Positions 24,388 to 32,712 of a DNA stretch of 64,000 bases are shown piece after piece (position 1 is the stretch's first letter; each line of letters begins with the position of its first letter). The notes below the pieces were generated by a model. The model worked only from the letters and a program-made list of their open reading frames with translations. It was not told the origin of the DNA and did not search any database. A program made the translations under genes and the position numbers. This DNA comes from Murimonas intestini (GTDB lineage: Bacteria > Bacillota > Clostridia > Lachnospirales > Lachnospiraceae), in NCBI GenBank assembly GCA_003148945.1, contig QGGY01000017.1, forward strand, positions 62,001 to 126,000, written 5' to 3'.

Positions 24388-27210
24388 ATGAGACACTTTA
24401 AAAAGGCAGCAGCGTTGGGCCTGGCATTTTTAATGACATTTACTGCGCTTCCAACAGAAGCATATGCATCAGGAAGTGTTGAAACAGAAAGTGTACAGGA
24501 GAAAAATACGGAGAGCCAGGAAGAGAGTACAGAGAATACAGAAGCTGCAGCTCAATCAGAAACAGCTGGTGAACAGGCAGGCGGGACACAGACAGAGCCT
24601 GAAACAGCTGCAACGCTGCCCGGTCAGGGCGGGCAGCCGGAAACATCGGCTCAGTCAGAGAGCTATACTGAGCAGGAGTCTGATGCCAATTCCTTGAGCA
24701 AGCCAGGAACAGAGACGGATGCAGAAAACACAGAGGCAGGGACGGAAATTCAGACAGAGCCGGAGACTGAAAGTGAGCTGGAAAGTGAATCAGAAAGTGA
24801 AACGGAAACAGAAACGGAGAGTGAATCTGAGTCTGAGTCAGAAAAAGCAGAAGAGGCAGTTCTGGAGTTTTTGTATGCAGCAGCTCCGGAAATGGCATCC
24901 GAAGCCGGACAGGCAGTTATTGCAAAGGTGAAAAGTAATGGAAGGCCATTAGAAAAAGCAGTTATCTATTATAAAGGTCAGGATGGCAATGAATACAGTG
25001 CAGAGGCTGTAGAACTGGTAGAAAATTATGCAGCATTCCTGTTTAGCGGCCAGGGGGTTTTACAAGACTCATTTACAAAACTGGAAGTATACTGGGATGG
25101 GATGTTACATACGGCAGATCTTATGAAAATGCAGAGCGCGCCTGACACACTTGTGGCTCAGGACAACAGTCCTCAGGTGATGGCTGCCTCAGAAAGTGCC
25201 GAGGAGGCAGCAGTATCAGGTATGGTGGCAGAGGATTCTTCTCAGATAGAGGGGGCTCTGGAGTATGCAGCCAGTCAGGCGGCCCAGAATGGTGGAATGT
25301 ATAGAAGCAGGGCGTCATCACGAAGTGTTGAACCGCGGGATGGAGGAAATGTGATAATTGTCCTGGATCCCGGACATGGAGGAAGTGACCCGGGGGCATG
25401 CAGGACTATTAACGGTATTTCCTATGTGGAGTCGGCTATAACGATGCAGATGGGATGGGCGGTAAAAGCAGAGCTTGAGACTTATGAGGGTGTAACTGTT
25501 TATCTGACAAGGGCCGAGGATAGATATGTTACATTAAAAGACAGGGTGGATTATGCAGCTGCCCTGGGGGCAACAGCTCTTGTGAGCCTTCATATAAATT
25601 CTACAGTTGATGTTCAGCAAAATTATGCCACTGGTGCTTTGGCATTTGTACCTTCTGGAAATTACAGGCCTGAGCAGGCATATGATACGAAAATACTTTC
25701 CGAGTGGATTTTGAAAGAGTTATCTGAGGTAGGATTTAAGAATAATGGCCTTTATAAGAACCTGTCAGAGACAGGAGATCAATATCCCAATGGAAGCCTG
25801 GCAGATTATTACGGTATTGTAAGAAGAAGCGTTCTGGCAGGATTTCCGGGTATGATCATTGAACATGGATTCGTAAATAATCCTTCTGATGCAGCCACCT
25901 GGTATAATGATGCCGGTATTGCAAAGATAGCTCAGGCAGATGCGGCCGGTATTGCCGCATATTATGGGCTGCAGAAAAAAGGTACGTCCGGAGGAAACAA
26001 TGGGCAAAATAGCGGGACATCCCAGGGTGGCAGCACGTCAGGAAGCAATACTGTCCCGCCTTCATACAGCGGACCAACAGGCTGGCAGCAGACATCAGAG
26101 GGCTGGGTATACTTGAAGAAGGATGGCAGCAGGACTACCGGCTGGATGGATGACCCGGGGGATGGCAGAACATATTATCTGAACAGTTCAGGAATCATGC
26201 TGAAAGGCTGGCAGAGAATCAATAATATATGGTGCTATTTTAATGAACAGAGCGGATATTTTCAGCCGGAAGTTAAGTATATCCCTGAATTCCAGCAGGG
26301 ATTGACTGGCTGGCAGAGCCTGAATGGTGTGTGGTATTATCTTGATGGAAACAGCCAGGCCGTAACCGGATGGAAAAAGGTAAACGGCAGATGGTATTAC
26401 ATGGCAGACAATGGGGTCATGCAGACGGGCTGGCAGCAGGTGGACGGAAAATGGTACTATCTGAATGGAAGCGGAGCGATGCTGACAGGCTGGCAGAAAC
26501 TTGACGGCAAATGGTATTATCTGAATGGAAGCGGAGCCAGGCAGACTGGCTGGAAGCAGCTCGGCGGCAAATGGTATTATATGGACGGCGATGGGATAAT
26601 GCAGACAGGCTGGCAGCAGGTGGACGGAAAATGGTACTATCTGAATGGAAGCGGAGCGATGCTGACAGGCTGGCAGAAGCTTGACGGCAGATGGTATTAT
26701 CTGAATGGAAGCGGAGCCAGACAGACAGGTTGGAAGAAGCTTGGCGGTAAATGGTATTATATGGATGAGAATGGTATCATGATGACCGGCTGGCAGCAGG
26801 TAGAAGGTATATGGTATTACATGAATGGAAGCGGGGCCATGCTGACAGGCTGGCAGAGACTGGGAGGTAAGTGGTATTATCTGAACGGAAGCGGAGCAAT
26901 GCAGACTGGCTGGAAAAAGCTTGGCGGTAAATGGTACTATATGGATGAGAATGGTATCATGAAAACTGGCTGGCAGCAGGTGGAAGGTATCTGGTACTAT
27001 TTGAACGGAAGCGGTGCAATGCTGACGGGGTGGCAGAGACTGGGAGGCAAATGGTATTATCTGAATGGAAGCGGTGCGATGCAGACGGGCTGGCTCCAGC
27101 TGAAAGGCAAACGGTATTATCTGAGAGACAGCGGAGCTATGCTGGAAAAGGGGACATATCTTATTGATGGCCAATATTATACGTTTAATTCCAGCGGAGC
27201 GCTTATTTAG
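24388..27210 (+). CDS. Secreted N-acetylmuramoyl-L-alanine amidase (Amidase_3) with choline-binding-type repeats
   Basis: The 940-residue protein has a signal peptide (to about residue 27), a Glu/Ser/Thr-rich low-complexity region (30-155) and a small beta-rich unassigned segment (156-250). The Amidase_3 domain covers 320-527, with zinc ligands in DPGHGGSDPG (His330), VESA (Glu348) and SLHIN (His402) and the catalytic Glu492 in IIEHGF. From about 570 to the end run some 18 choline-binding-type repeats (GW..VDGKWYYLNGSG). It would cleave the glycan-peptide amide bond, as pneumococcal LytA does with a different catalytic fold. It is monocistronic, with a consensus promoter and terminator. Confidence 0.94.
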   Translation: MRHFKKAAALGLAFLMTFTALPTEAYASGSVETESVQEKNTESQEESTENTEAAAQSETAGEQAGGTQTEPETAATLPGQGGQPETSAQSESYTEQESDANSLSKPGTETDAENTEAGTEIQTEPETESELESESESETETETESESESESEKAEEAVLEFLYAAAPEMASEAGQAVIAKVKSNGRPLEKAVIYYKGQDGNEYSAEAVELVENYAAFLFSGQGVLQDSFTKLEVYWDGMLHTADLMKMQSAPDTLVAQDNSPQVMAASESAEEAAVSGMVAEDSSQIEGALEYAASQAAQNGGMYRSRASSRSVEPRDGGNVIIVLDPGHGGSDPGACRTINGISYVESAITMQMGWAVKAELETYEGVTVYLTRAEDRYVTLKDRVDYAAALGATALVSLHINSTVDVQQNYATGALAFVPSGNYRPEQAYDTKILSEWILKELSEVGFKNNGLYKNLSETGDQYPNGSLADYYGIVRRSVLAGFPGMIIEHGFVNNPSDAATWYNDAGIAKIAQADAAGIAAYYGLQKKGTSGGNNGQNSGTSQGGSTSGSNTVPPSYSGPTGWQQTSEGWVYLKKDGSRTTGWMDDPGDGRTYYLNSSGIMLKGWQRINNIWCYFNEQSGYFQPEVKYIPEFQQGLTGWQSLNGVWYYLDGNSQAVTGWKKVNGRWYYMADNGVMQTGWQQVDGKWYYLNGSGAMLTGWQKLDGKWYYLNGSGARQTGWKQLGGKWYYMDGDGIMQTGWQQVDGKWYYLNGSGAMLTGWQKLDGRWYYLNGSGARQTGWKKLGGKWYYMDENGIMMTGWQQVEGIWYYMNGSGAMLTGWQRLGGKWYYLNGSGAMQTGWKKLGGKWYYMDENGIMKTGWQQVEGIWYYLNGSGAMLTGWQRLGGKWYYLNGSGAMQTGWLQLKGKRYYLRDSGAMLEKGTYLIDGQYYTFNSSGALI
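26401..27120 (+). repeat. Higher-order 180-bp tandem repeat (four copies) inside the amidase gene
   Basis: TGGCAGCAGG recurs at 26431, 26611, 26791 and 26971, exactly 180 bp apart. Each 180-bp unit encodes three 20-residue cell-wall-binding repeats in a fixed order: GWQQV.., GWQ.L.., GWK.LGGKWYYMD. Copies 1 and 2 are nearly identical; copies 3 and 4 share variants (VEGIWYY). This shows recent expansion by unequal recombination of a three-repeat block. Confidence 0.9.
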
Positions 27211-27229
27211 AGAACAATAGAATAGAGAT

Positions 27230-27281
27230 GGGCTGTTGCAAAGCAGGTGGACAATCTATCCTGGCAATGGCTCATTTTTTT
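27230..27281 (+). terminator. Terminator of the amidase gene
   Basis: GGGCTGTTGC (27230-27239) pairs, with three G-T wobbles, with GCAATGGCTC (27264-27273). A run of seven T follows at 27275-27281. Confidence 0.75.
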
Positions 27282-27381
27282 GTTCTTCTATAGGAAACTT
27301 CATTCCCTATAGAAGAACCCCCTTCGGGAGGATGCAAAAAAGGAGCATCGCTCCATAGATGATTGCTCAGCTATTTGCAAC
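27282..27381 (-). terminator. Structured convergent intergenic region with terminator for the Pce-like gene
   Basis: Three elements are packed here. A 13-bp stem joins GTTCTTCTATAGG (27282-27294) to 27306-27318. GGAGC-ATC-GCTCC (27342-27354) is followed on the - strand by six T and is the likely terminator of the leftward Pce-like gene. TTTGCAAC (27374-27381) is complementary to GTTGCAAA at 27235-27242, so the whole region can also close into a multibranch fold. Confidence 0.6.
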
Positions 27382-27408
27382 GCTCCCTTTTGAATATGCA
27401 GGGATTAA

Positions 27409-29292
27409 TCATTTCACCCAGGCACCGCTGGAATTAAAGGTGTATTGAACACCGTCAATATTTGCTGTGGTGCTTGCCAGCATTCTGCCATTATCGGACA
27501 GATAATACCATTTCCCGCCTGTATATATCCACTCATTTTCAGCCATAGAACCGTCTGATTTCAGATAGTACCATATGCCCCCTGATTTCACCCAGGTATT
27601 TGCCTTCATGACTCCGCTCTGGTCAAAATAATAGTATTTGTCATTTATATAAGACCAGCCGTTTGCTATCATACGTCCATTGTTGGACAGGTAATACCAT
27701 TTCCCATTCAAACGTATCCATTCATTCTCAGCCATGGAACCATTCGATTTCAGGTAGTACCATATACCGTTTGATTTGATCCAGGTATTTGCCTGCATAA
27801 CGCCGCTGGCGTTCACGTAATAATAAATCCCATCTATATATAGCCAGCTGCTGACTGCCATTTTGCCGCCGCTTCGCAGATAGTACCATTTCCCGTTAGA
27901 TTTCACCCACTCGTTCTCACCCATAGTGCCATCTGCATCCATATAATACCAGCTGCCCTTGGAGCTGATCCATCCTGTCTTACAGATTCCGTTTGAATTA
28001 GCAAAACTCCAGTATTTTTCACCCTTTGTCCAGCCGCCTGAGGACATGGCACCGCTTGCGTTAAAGGAGTAGAGCTTGCCGTTTATCCTTGTAACGTCTT
28101 TGACCATGATTCCGTCGGGCTGCATGTAATACCATTTCCCGCGGACCTTTTTCCAGCCTGTGACAAGGTATCCTTCAGAATCTGTCAGGTAATAGTTATT
28201 GTTGATCAGAATCCATTTATCAGCATCGGTAACAGCCTGATCAGAACCATTGTAGAGACGGAGAACTTTTTTATTTCCAATCATCTCAGTGCGGACACTC
28301 TCCTGACCGGGGATGGCCATTTCAATTTCAGAACTGCCGGCATTCATATAGGCGATAATAGCGCTGTTAGCCGGAAGCCCGTTAGTGGAATAAAGCGTAG
28401 TTCCAAGACTCTGAAGATCTTTTGAAGTGGAGGACATGACACTGCTTAAAGGTCCTGTCACTACCGCATACTGAGGATTCAGCGTATTTAAAAATACTGA
28501 AGAATTAGAACCTGACAGGCCGTGGTGCGCCAGCTTTAGAAGATCCACTTTGCCCACCTGGGAAGCTACCTTTGATTCAATATAGGTAGGCGCATAATTG
28601 TTGATGTCCGCAGCAAGAAGAGCACTTAATCCATTTGCTGAAACTTTTACGGCCAGGGCATTATAATTATCATCAGGCCTGGTAACTACACGGCCCAGCG
28701 CATCGTACTCCCTCTCGGTATTCAGTAAATCAATGGTCATCTCTCCCATGGTAAAATGACTGTTTTCTGCAGTGAAATTCTGGATCACAGGAATATTCAG
28801 CCTGGCAGCTGTCTCCATAACATGGTCATAACAATACTGGTTGTCCCAGAGGCTATATACACCCGTTATATAACTGTCATCGTATTCTCGCAGATAAATC
28901 CTTTCTGCTCCAAATACTTCCAATATCTCATCGGCACTGCCAATATGGTCACTGTGGGCATGTGTGCCAATATAAAAATCCAGCTTCGTGACACCGACAC
29001 TCCGCAGATAATTAATCACAGCAGCTTCACTGCCGCCCCATGTCACAATCTTTGGACGGCTGTCGGGACCTGGATATCTTGGGTCACTGCCATCAGGGTA
29101 ATCAGTATCCTCACCTGAATCTACCATGCCGAAATGGCCGTTGCTTTCCAGCAGTATGGCATCCTGCTGGCCCTCAATTGCTATGAAGTGGATCCTGGTC
29201 TGCCCCTGAGCTTTTGAAGTAAACGCTGATGCCATGCACGTTACCGCTAACAGAGCAGCAATCAGAAAAACACTCCGTATCTTTTTTCTCAT
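27409..29292 (-). CDS. pce: Secreted phosphorylcholine esterase-like protein (Pce/CbpE family) with choline-binding-type repeats
   Basis: The 627-residue protein has a signal peptide (about 1-29), then a metallo-beta-lactamase domain (31-330) with the zinc motif HAHSDH at 111-116, Asp229 in LLAADINN and His256-His257. The segments IHFI.. DAILLESNGHFGMVDSGED.. DGSD.RYP, KLDF...THAHSDHIG..DE and WDN.Y.YD.V..TAA closely follow what I know of pneumococcal Pce. Pce removes phosphocholine from teichoic acids. Residues 350-627 are about 12 choline-binding-type repeats. Its presence is strong independent evidence that this cell surface carries phosphocholine. Some metallo-lactamases of this type resemble the ComEC C-terminus, but the Pce-like segments favour the esterase. 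Confidence 0.88.
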   Translation of the reverse strand: MRKKIRSVFLIAALLAVTCMASAFTSKAQGQTRIHFIAIEGQQDAILLESNGHFGMVDSGEDTDYPDGSDPRYPGPDSRPKIVTWGGSEAAVINYLRSVGVTKLDFYIGTHAHSDHIGSADEILEVFGAERIYLREYDDSYITGVYSLWDNQYCYDHVMETAARLNIPVIQNFTAENSHFTMGEMTIDLLNTEREYDALGRVVTRPDDNYNALAVKVSANGLSALLAADINNYAPTYIESKVASQVGKVDLLKLAHHGLSGSNSSVFLNTLNPQYAVVTGPLSSVMSSTSKDLQSLGTTLYSTNGLPANSAIIAYMNAGSSEIEMAIPGQESVRTEMIGNKKVLRLYNGSDQAVTDADKWILINNNYYLTDSEGYLVTGWKKVRGKWYYMQPDGIMVKDVTRINGKLYSFNASGAMSSGGWTKGEKYWSFANSNGICKTGWISSKGSWYYMDADGTMGENEWVKSNGKWYYLRSGGKMAVSSWLYIDGIYYYVNASGVMQANTWIKSNGIWYYLKSNGSMAENEWIRLNGKWYYLSNNGRMIANGWSYINDKYYYFDQSGVMKANTWVKSGGIWYYLKSDGSMAENEWIYTGGKWYYLSDNGRMLASTTANIDGVQYTFNSSGAWVK

Positions 29293-29330
29293 TTCGTTTC
29301 ATACTCCTTTATATACTTCTTCTTATTAAA

Positions 29331-29359
29331 ATACTAACATATATCGTGATTTATTTCAA
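29331..29359 (-). promoter_or_regulatory. Promoter of the Pce-like gene
   Basis: Read on the - strand, TTGAAA (29359-29354) and TAGTAT (29336-29331) are 17 bp apart, about 40 bp before the gene start at 29292, which has an AAGGAG site. Confidence 0.6.
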
Positions 29360-29450
29360 CGAGCACGGGAGATATATTTACATAACTTTTTGTGAATGGC
29401 GTTCTAAATTCTGGTGTTCTAAAATCTTTATAAATAGATGAAGGGCAAAG

Positions 29451-29479
29451 TTGAATAAGATAAATATTCATGTTATAAT
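29451..29479 (+). promoter_or_regulatory. Promoter of the first licD gene
   Basis: TTGAAT (29451-29456) and consensus TATAAT (29474-29479), 17 bp spacing, lie 73 bp before the start at 29552. It is divergent from the Pce-like gene promoter. Confidence 0.75.
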
Positions 29480-29551
29480 CCAACTATTGGGCTGTCGCAG
29501 GGTGTCGGATTTTGATATTCAGAGGCAGGAGCAGATAAAGGAGCAGTTTTT

Positions 29552-30382
29552 ATGTTTGGAGAATACAGGCCGGAAGATTTAAAACGGGTGAAAGAGATCG
29601 AATTGGAGATCTTAATAGAATTTATCAGAATCTGTGAAAAGCACGATCTGAAGTATTTTGCTTATGGCGGTACAGCGATAGGAGCCGTAAGGCATAAGGG
29701 GTTTATTCCCTGGGATGATGATGTGGATGTGGCTATGGTCAGAGATGAATACGAGAAATTTATATCCATAGCTATGAAAGAGCTTGGGGAAGAATATGAA
29801 CTGACAGCCGGGAATATTCAGATGGACTGCTCGGCAGTATTTGCACGGATATCAAAGAAAGGGACTCTGCACATTACGGAGCAGGAAAACAGGTGGAAGA
29901 GAAAACATGGCATACGCATAGATATTTTTCCCATGGATTTTGTCCCTGAAGATAAACAGGAGTTCAAAAAGATGATATCGAAGGTCAGGTTCTGGCGTGG
30001 TTTGTACATAATCAAAAATATTAGAAATCCGCTTTTTGAAAACGGCGGCTGGAAGGATAAGGCCATTAGGACAGCATGTTTTATTATGCATTACCTGCTG
30101 AAGCTTGTACCTGTCAAATTTATAGTGAAAAAGATGATGGACAGCTACCGGGCATACGAGGGGAAAAGTACGCTGGTAGACTGCCTGGATGATAATTATC
30201 CTGAAAAATGGGTGTGCAGCCTGGATGATATCTATCCTCTGCAGAAGGGTGAATTTGAGGGAGTCTCCATCAGCCTTATGCACAGGAATCATGAAATGCT
30301 GGTAAAAGGATATGGAGATTATATGGAACTTCCCCCAGAGTCTGAGCGGGAGAACCATTACCAGGGATTCCTGGAATTTTAG
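29552..30382 (+). CDS. licD: LicD-family phosphocholine transferase (first copy)
   Basis: The 276-residue protein shows the LicD/nucleotidyltransferase-fold signature near residue 40: FAYGGTAIGAVRHKGFIPWDDDVDVAM, with the conserved DDD metal site. The C-terminal part ends with the usual PPE-type segment (YMELPPESERENHYQG). LicD proteins transfer phosphocholine from CDP-choline onto sugar residues of teichoic acid or glycan precursors on the cytoplasmic side. A related copy follows at 30.5 kb, as in pneumococcus where LicD1 and LicD2 modify different sites. Family members also transfer other phospho-groups, so the choline assignment rests partly on the neighbouring choline genes. Confidence 0.9.
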   Translation: MFGEYRPEDLKRVKEIELEILIEFIRICEKHDLKYFAYGGTAIGAVRHKGFIPWDDDVDVAMVRDEYEKFISIAMKELGEEYELTAGNIQMDCSAVFARISKKGTLHITEQENRWKRKHGIRIDIFPMDFVPEDKQEFKKMISKVRFWRGLYIIKNIRNPLFENGGWKDKAIRTACFIMHYLLKLVPVKFIVKKMMDSYRAYEGKSTLVDCLDDNYPEKWVCSLDDIYPLQKGEFEGVSISLMHRNHEMLVKGYGDYMELPPESERENHYQGFLEF

Positions 30383-30453
30383 AGTTACAGTTCAGCCGTC
30401 TGCCATTCGGTAGCTGTCTGACCTGTACGTTTTAGATTACTATTCACTGCGTA

Positions 30454-30482
30454 TTGTGCCGTTACATGAATAATGTTATAAT
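30454..30482 (+). promoter_or_regulatory. Promoter of the second licD gene and downstream glycan genes
   Basis: TTGTGC (30454-30459) and consensus TATAAT (30477-30482), 17 bp apart, lie 55-85 bp before the next gene. From here to 42.1 kb genes overlap or nearly abut, so this may drive a long operon. Confidence 0.65.
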
Positions 30483-30536
30483 GGTAGCTGTTCAGCAGGA
30501 TTATGTTTTATTGCTGAATGCTGCGTATAAAGAAAA

Positions 30537-31445
30537 ATGAGAACAGACAGAAAGAGCGGTAAGAAAATGCCATTATATAAAGAATATGATGAACTGACAC
30601 TGAGAAAACTTCAGGAGATCGAGCTTGGAATCTTAAAGGATTTTGTGGATCTCTGCAATAAATATAAGATTGATTATTTCGGCTGCGGAGGAACGGCTAT
30701 AGGGGCAGTCCGCCATGGCGGATTTATTCCCTGGGATGATGACATAGATATAGCGCTGCCCAGAAAGGATTATGAAAAATTTTTAAAGGTTGCCGAGAAG
30801 GAATATGGGGATAAATACAGGGTCATCAATACAAGAAAAGATCCCAGGTATCCGCTGACAACTACAAGATGGATGCTGAACGGGACAAAGTTTAAGGAAG
30901 ATGCCTTAAAGGACATTCCCTGTGAGCTTGGCATATTTCTGGATTTATACTGCTTCGATAATATAGCAGATGATGATAAAGAGATGAAAAAGCAGGGTTA
31001 CGCAGCCTGGTTCTGGGGCAAGCTTCTCATTTTGCGCTCTATTCCCAGGCCGGTTCTGTATTTTGGCGGATGGAAATCAAAGCTTGTGTATGCCTGCTGC
31101 AGGGCAGCCCACATATTCCTGAAGGTATTTGGAATTTCAGGGCGTTCACTTTATAAGAAGGCAGAACATGCTGCAGGCAGATATTATAGGCAGGATACGA
31201 AGCGGATGGCTTACTTTTTCGATCCTACGCCATTTACTAGTGTTGTACAGAAGGAATATATTTTTCCGACTGTAGAGAGGGATTTTAATGGGATACAGGT
31301 GAGATTCCCCAATAAATTAGATGCATATCTGAAACCGCGGTATGGAGACTATATGACGCTGCCTCCGGAAGATAAGCGTCATAACCATCCGCCGTATGAG
31401 CTGGATTTCGGGAAATATGGAAATGAAACGAAGGCGGAGACATGA
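30537..31445 (+). CDS. licD: LicD-family phosphocholine transferase (second copy)
   Basis: The 302-residue protein is a paralogue of the preceding LicD, with GGTAIGAVRHGGFIPWDDDIDIAL near residue 55 and a C-terminal YMTLPPEDKRHNHPPY. The ATG at 30537 gives ten extra residues. An ATG at 30567 (MPLYKEYDEL) aligns better with the first copy and could be the true start; neither has a strong ribosome binding site. The stop overlaps the flippase start (ATGA), tying phosphocholine transfer directly to the polysaccharide operon. Confidence 0.9.
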   Translation: MRTDRKSGKKMPLYKEYDELTLRKLQEIELGILKDFVDLCNKYKIDYFGCGGTAIGAVRHGGFIPWDDDIDIALPRKDYEKFLKVAEKEYGDKYRVINTRKDPRYPLTTTRWMLNGTKFKEDALKDIPCELGIFLDLYCFDNIADDDKEMKKQGYAAWFWGKLLILRSIPRPVLYFGGWKSKLVYACCRAAHIFLKVFGISGRSLYKKAEHAAGRYYRQDTKRMAYFFDPTPFTSVVQKEYIFPTVERDFNGIQVRFPNKLDAYLKPRYGDYMTLPPEDKRHNHPPYELDFGKYGNETKAET

Positions 31446-32710
31446 TTAAGAAATTTTTTCTGGCTCAGTCAGGAAATCAGATGAAAAGCGGATATTTTTG
31501 GACCACGGTATCCGGGCTGCTTTATTCCGGCAGTACTTTTCTCATGCTGCTTTTCGTTACCCATCTGACAAATGCATATGAAGGCGGGGTTTATTCCATA
31601 GCCCTGGCAATAGGGCAGCAGCTGGTGACGATTGGATATTTTAATGTAAAGACATATCAGGCATCGGATATAAAAGAGAAATTCACCTTCAGTGACTATC
31701 TGGTGAACCGTTTTGTGACTACATTTTTAATGCTTCTGATCGGTATCGGATGGATGGCGCTGGGAGGATATGAAGGAGAGACACTGCAGGTCATCATATG
31801 GATGCTGATATTTAAGATGGGCGAGTCAGTGGCTGATGTCCTTCAGGGGCTTTTTCAGCAGAAAAACAGGTATGATATATCTGGAAAATGTGTATTTTTT
31901 GAAACGGCCATCTTTCTGGCAGGATTCGCCGGAAGTTTGTGGATCAGCAGGAGTCTGCCGGCAGCAATGTGTGTGATGGCGGTTCTCTACCTGCTTTCAC
32001 TTCTTGTTATTGACTGCAGGCTTGTTTCTGCATTTTCAGAGATTAAAATTAAATTTGATTTTACAAGACAGAAGCAGCTTTTTTTGGAATGTCTTCCCTT
32101 ATTTATAAATTCTTTTCTGCAGATGTATATAAATAATTCAGCAAAGTATGCCATAGATGCACATGAGACAAAGGAAGTGCTGGCTTATTTTAATGTATTG
32201 TTTATGCCCGCATTTGTGATCAACCTTTTTGCGGGAATCCTGCTGAAGCCATTGGTTACTTCCCTGGCACTGCGTTATCACGAGAGGGAAAAAAGTGTAT
32301 TTGTAAATACATTAAAAAGACAGACTGTAATGATTGGCGGACTGACAGTCGTATGCGTGCTTGCGGCCTATGTGGCCGGAATACCTGTGCTGTCTTTCTT
32401 ATACGGCCTGGATTTGTCAGACTACAGGATGGCCCTTTGTATTATGATACTGGGAGGTGCTTTCTGTGCGGTGTATACAATGTTCCAGTATGCAATCATT
32501 ATCATGCGGCACCAGTATTACAGTCTTATAGGCTGTGGGATCACAGCCCTGACTGCTTCTGTACTGATGCCCTGGATGACAGGAAAATATTCTATTATGG
32601 GGGCTGCATGGGGATATCTGGCCCTGATGATAATGATGTCAGTGATTTATATGGTTATGGCGGTATATTTCATGAATAAAAGCTGGAGCGGCAAAGATAA
32701 TGGAGATTGA
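31442..32710 (+). CDS. Polysaccharide flippase-type membrane protein (Wzx/MOP-like)
   Basis: The 422-residue protein has about 12 hydrophobic helices spread over its length. The N-terminal pattern SGYFWTTVSGLLYSGSTFLMLLFVTHL..YEGGVYSIALAIGQQ is typical of oligosaccharide flippases of the MOP superfamily. It would move lipid-linked repeat units across the membrane. Its start overlaps the second licD gene and its stop abuts the next glycosyltransferase, so all three are co-translated. Phosphocholine-modified units as cargo are a contextual inference, recalling pneumococcal TacF. Confidence 0.82.
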   Translation: MIKKFFLAQSGNQMKSGYFWTTVSGLLYSGSTFLMLLFVTHLTNAYEGGVYSIALAIGQQLVTIGYFNVKTYQASDIKEKFTFSDYLVNRFVTTFLMLLIGIGWMALGGYEGETLQVIIWMLIFKMGESVADVLQGLFQQKNRYDISGKCVFFETAIFLAGFAGSLWISRSLPAAMCVMAVLYLLSLLVIDCRLVSAFSEIKIKFDFTRQKQLFLECLPLFINSFLQMYINNSAKYAIDAHETKEVLAYFNVLFMPAFVINLFAGILLKPLVTSLALRYHEREKSVFVNTLKRQTVMIGGLTVVCVLAAYVAGIPVLSFLYGLDLSDYRMALCIMILGGAFCAVYTMFQYAIIIMRHQYYSLIGCGITALTASVLMPWMTGKYSIMGAAWGYLALMIMMSVIYMVMAVYFMNKSWSGKDNGD

Positions 32711-32712
32711 AG

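Noticed and set aside
24440..24898. Leftward open frame antisense to the amidase linker
   Set aside because: It is a mirror of the GAA/GAG/TCA-rich low-complexity region and encodes a Phe/Leu/Pro/His-rich artefact.
26401..27120. CRISPR-like regular periodicity
   Set aside because: The 60/180-bp period is in-frame protein repeat DNA with no unique spacers.
26188..27174. Long leftward open frame (328 codons) antisense to the amidase repeats
   Set aside because: The tandem repeats keep the complementary frame open by periodicity. The translation is a monotonous repeat without a start context.
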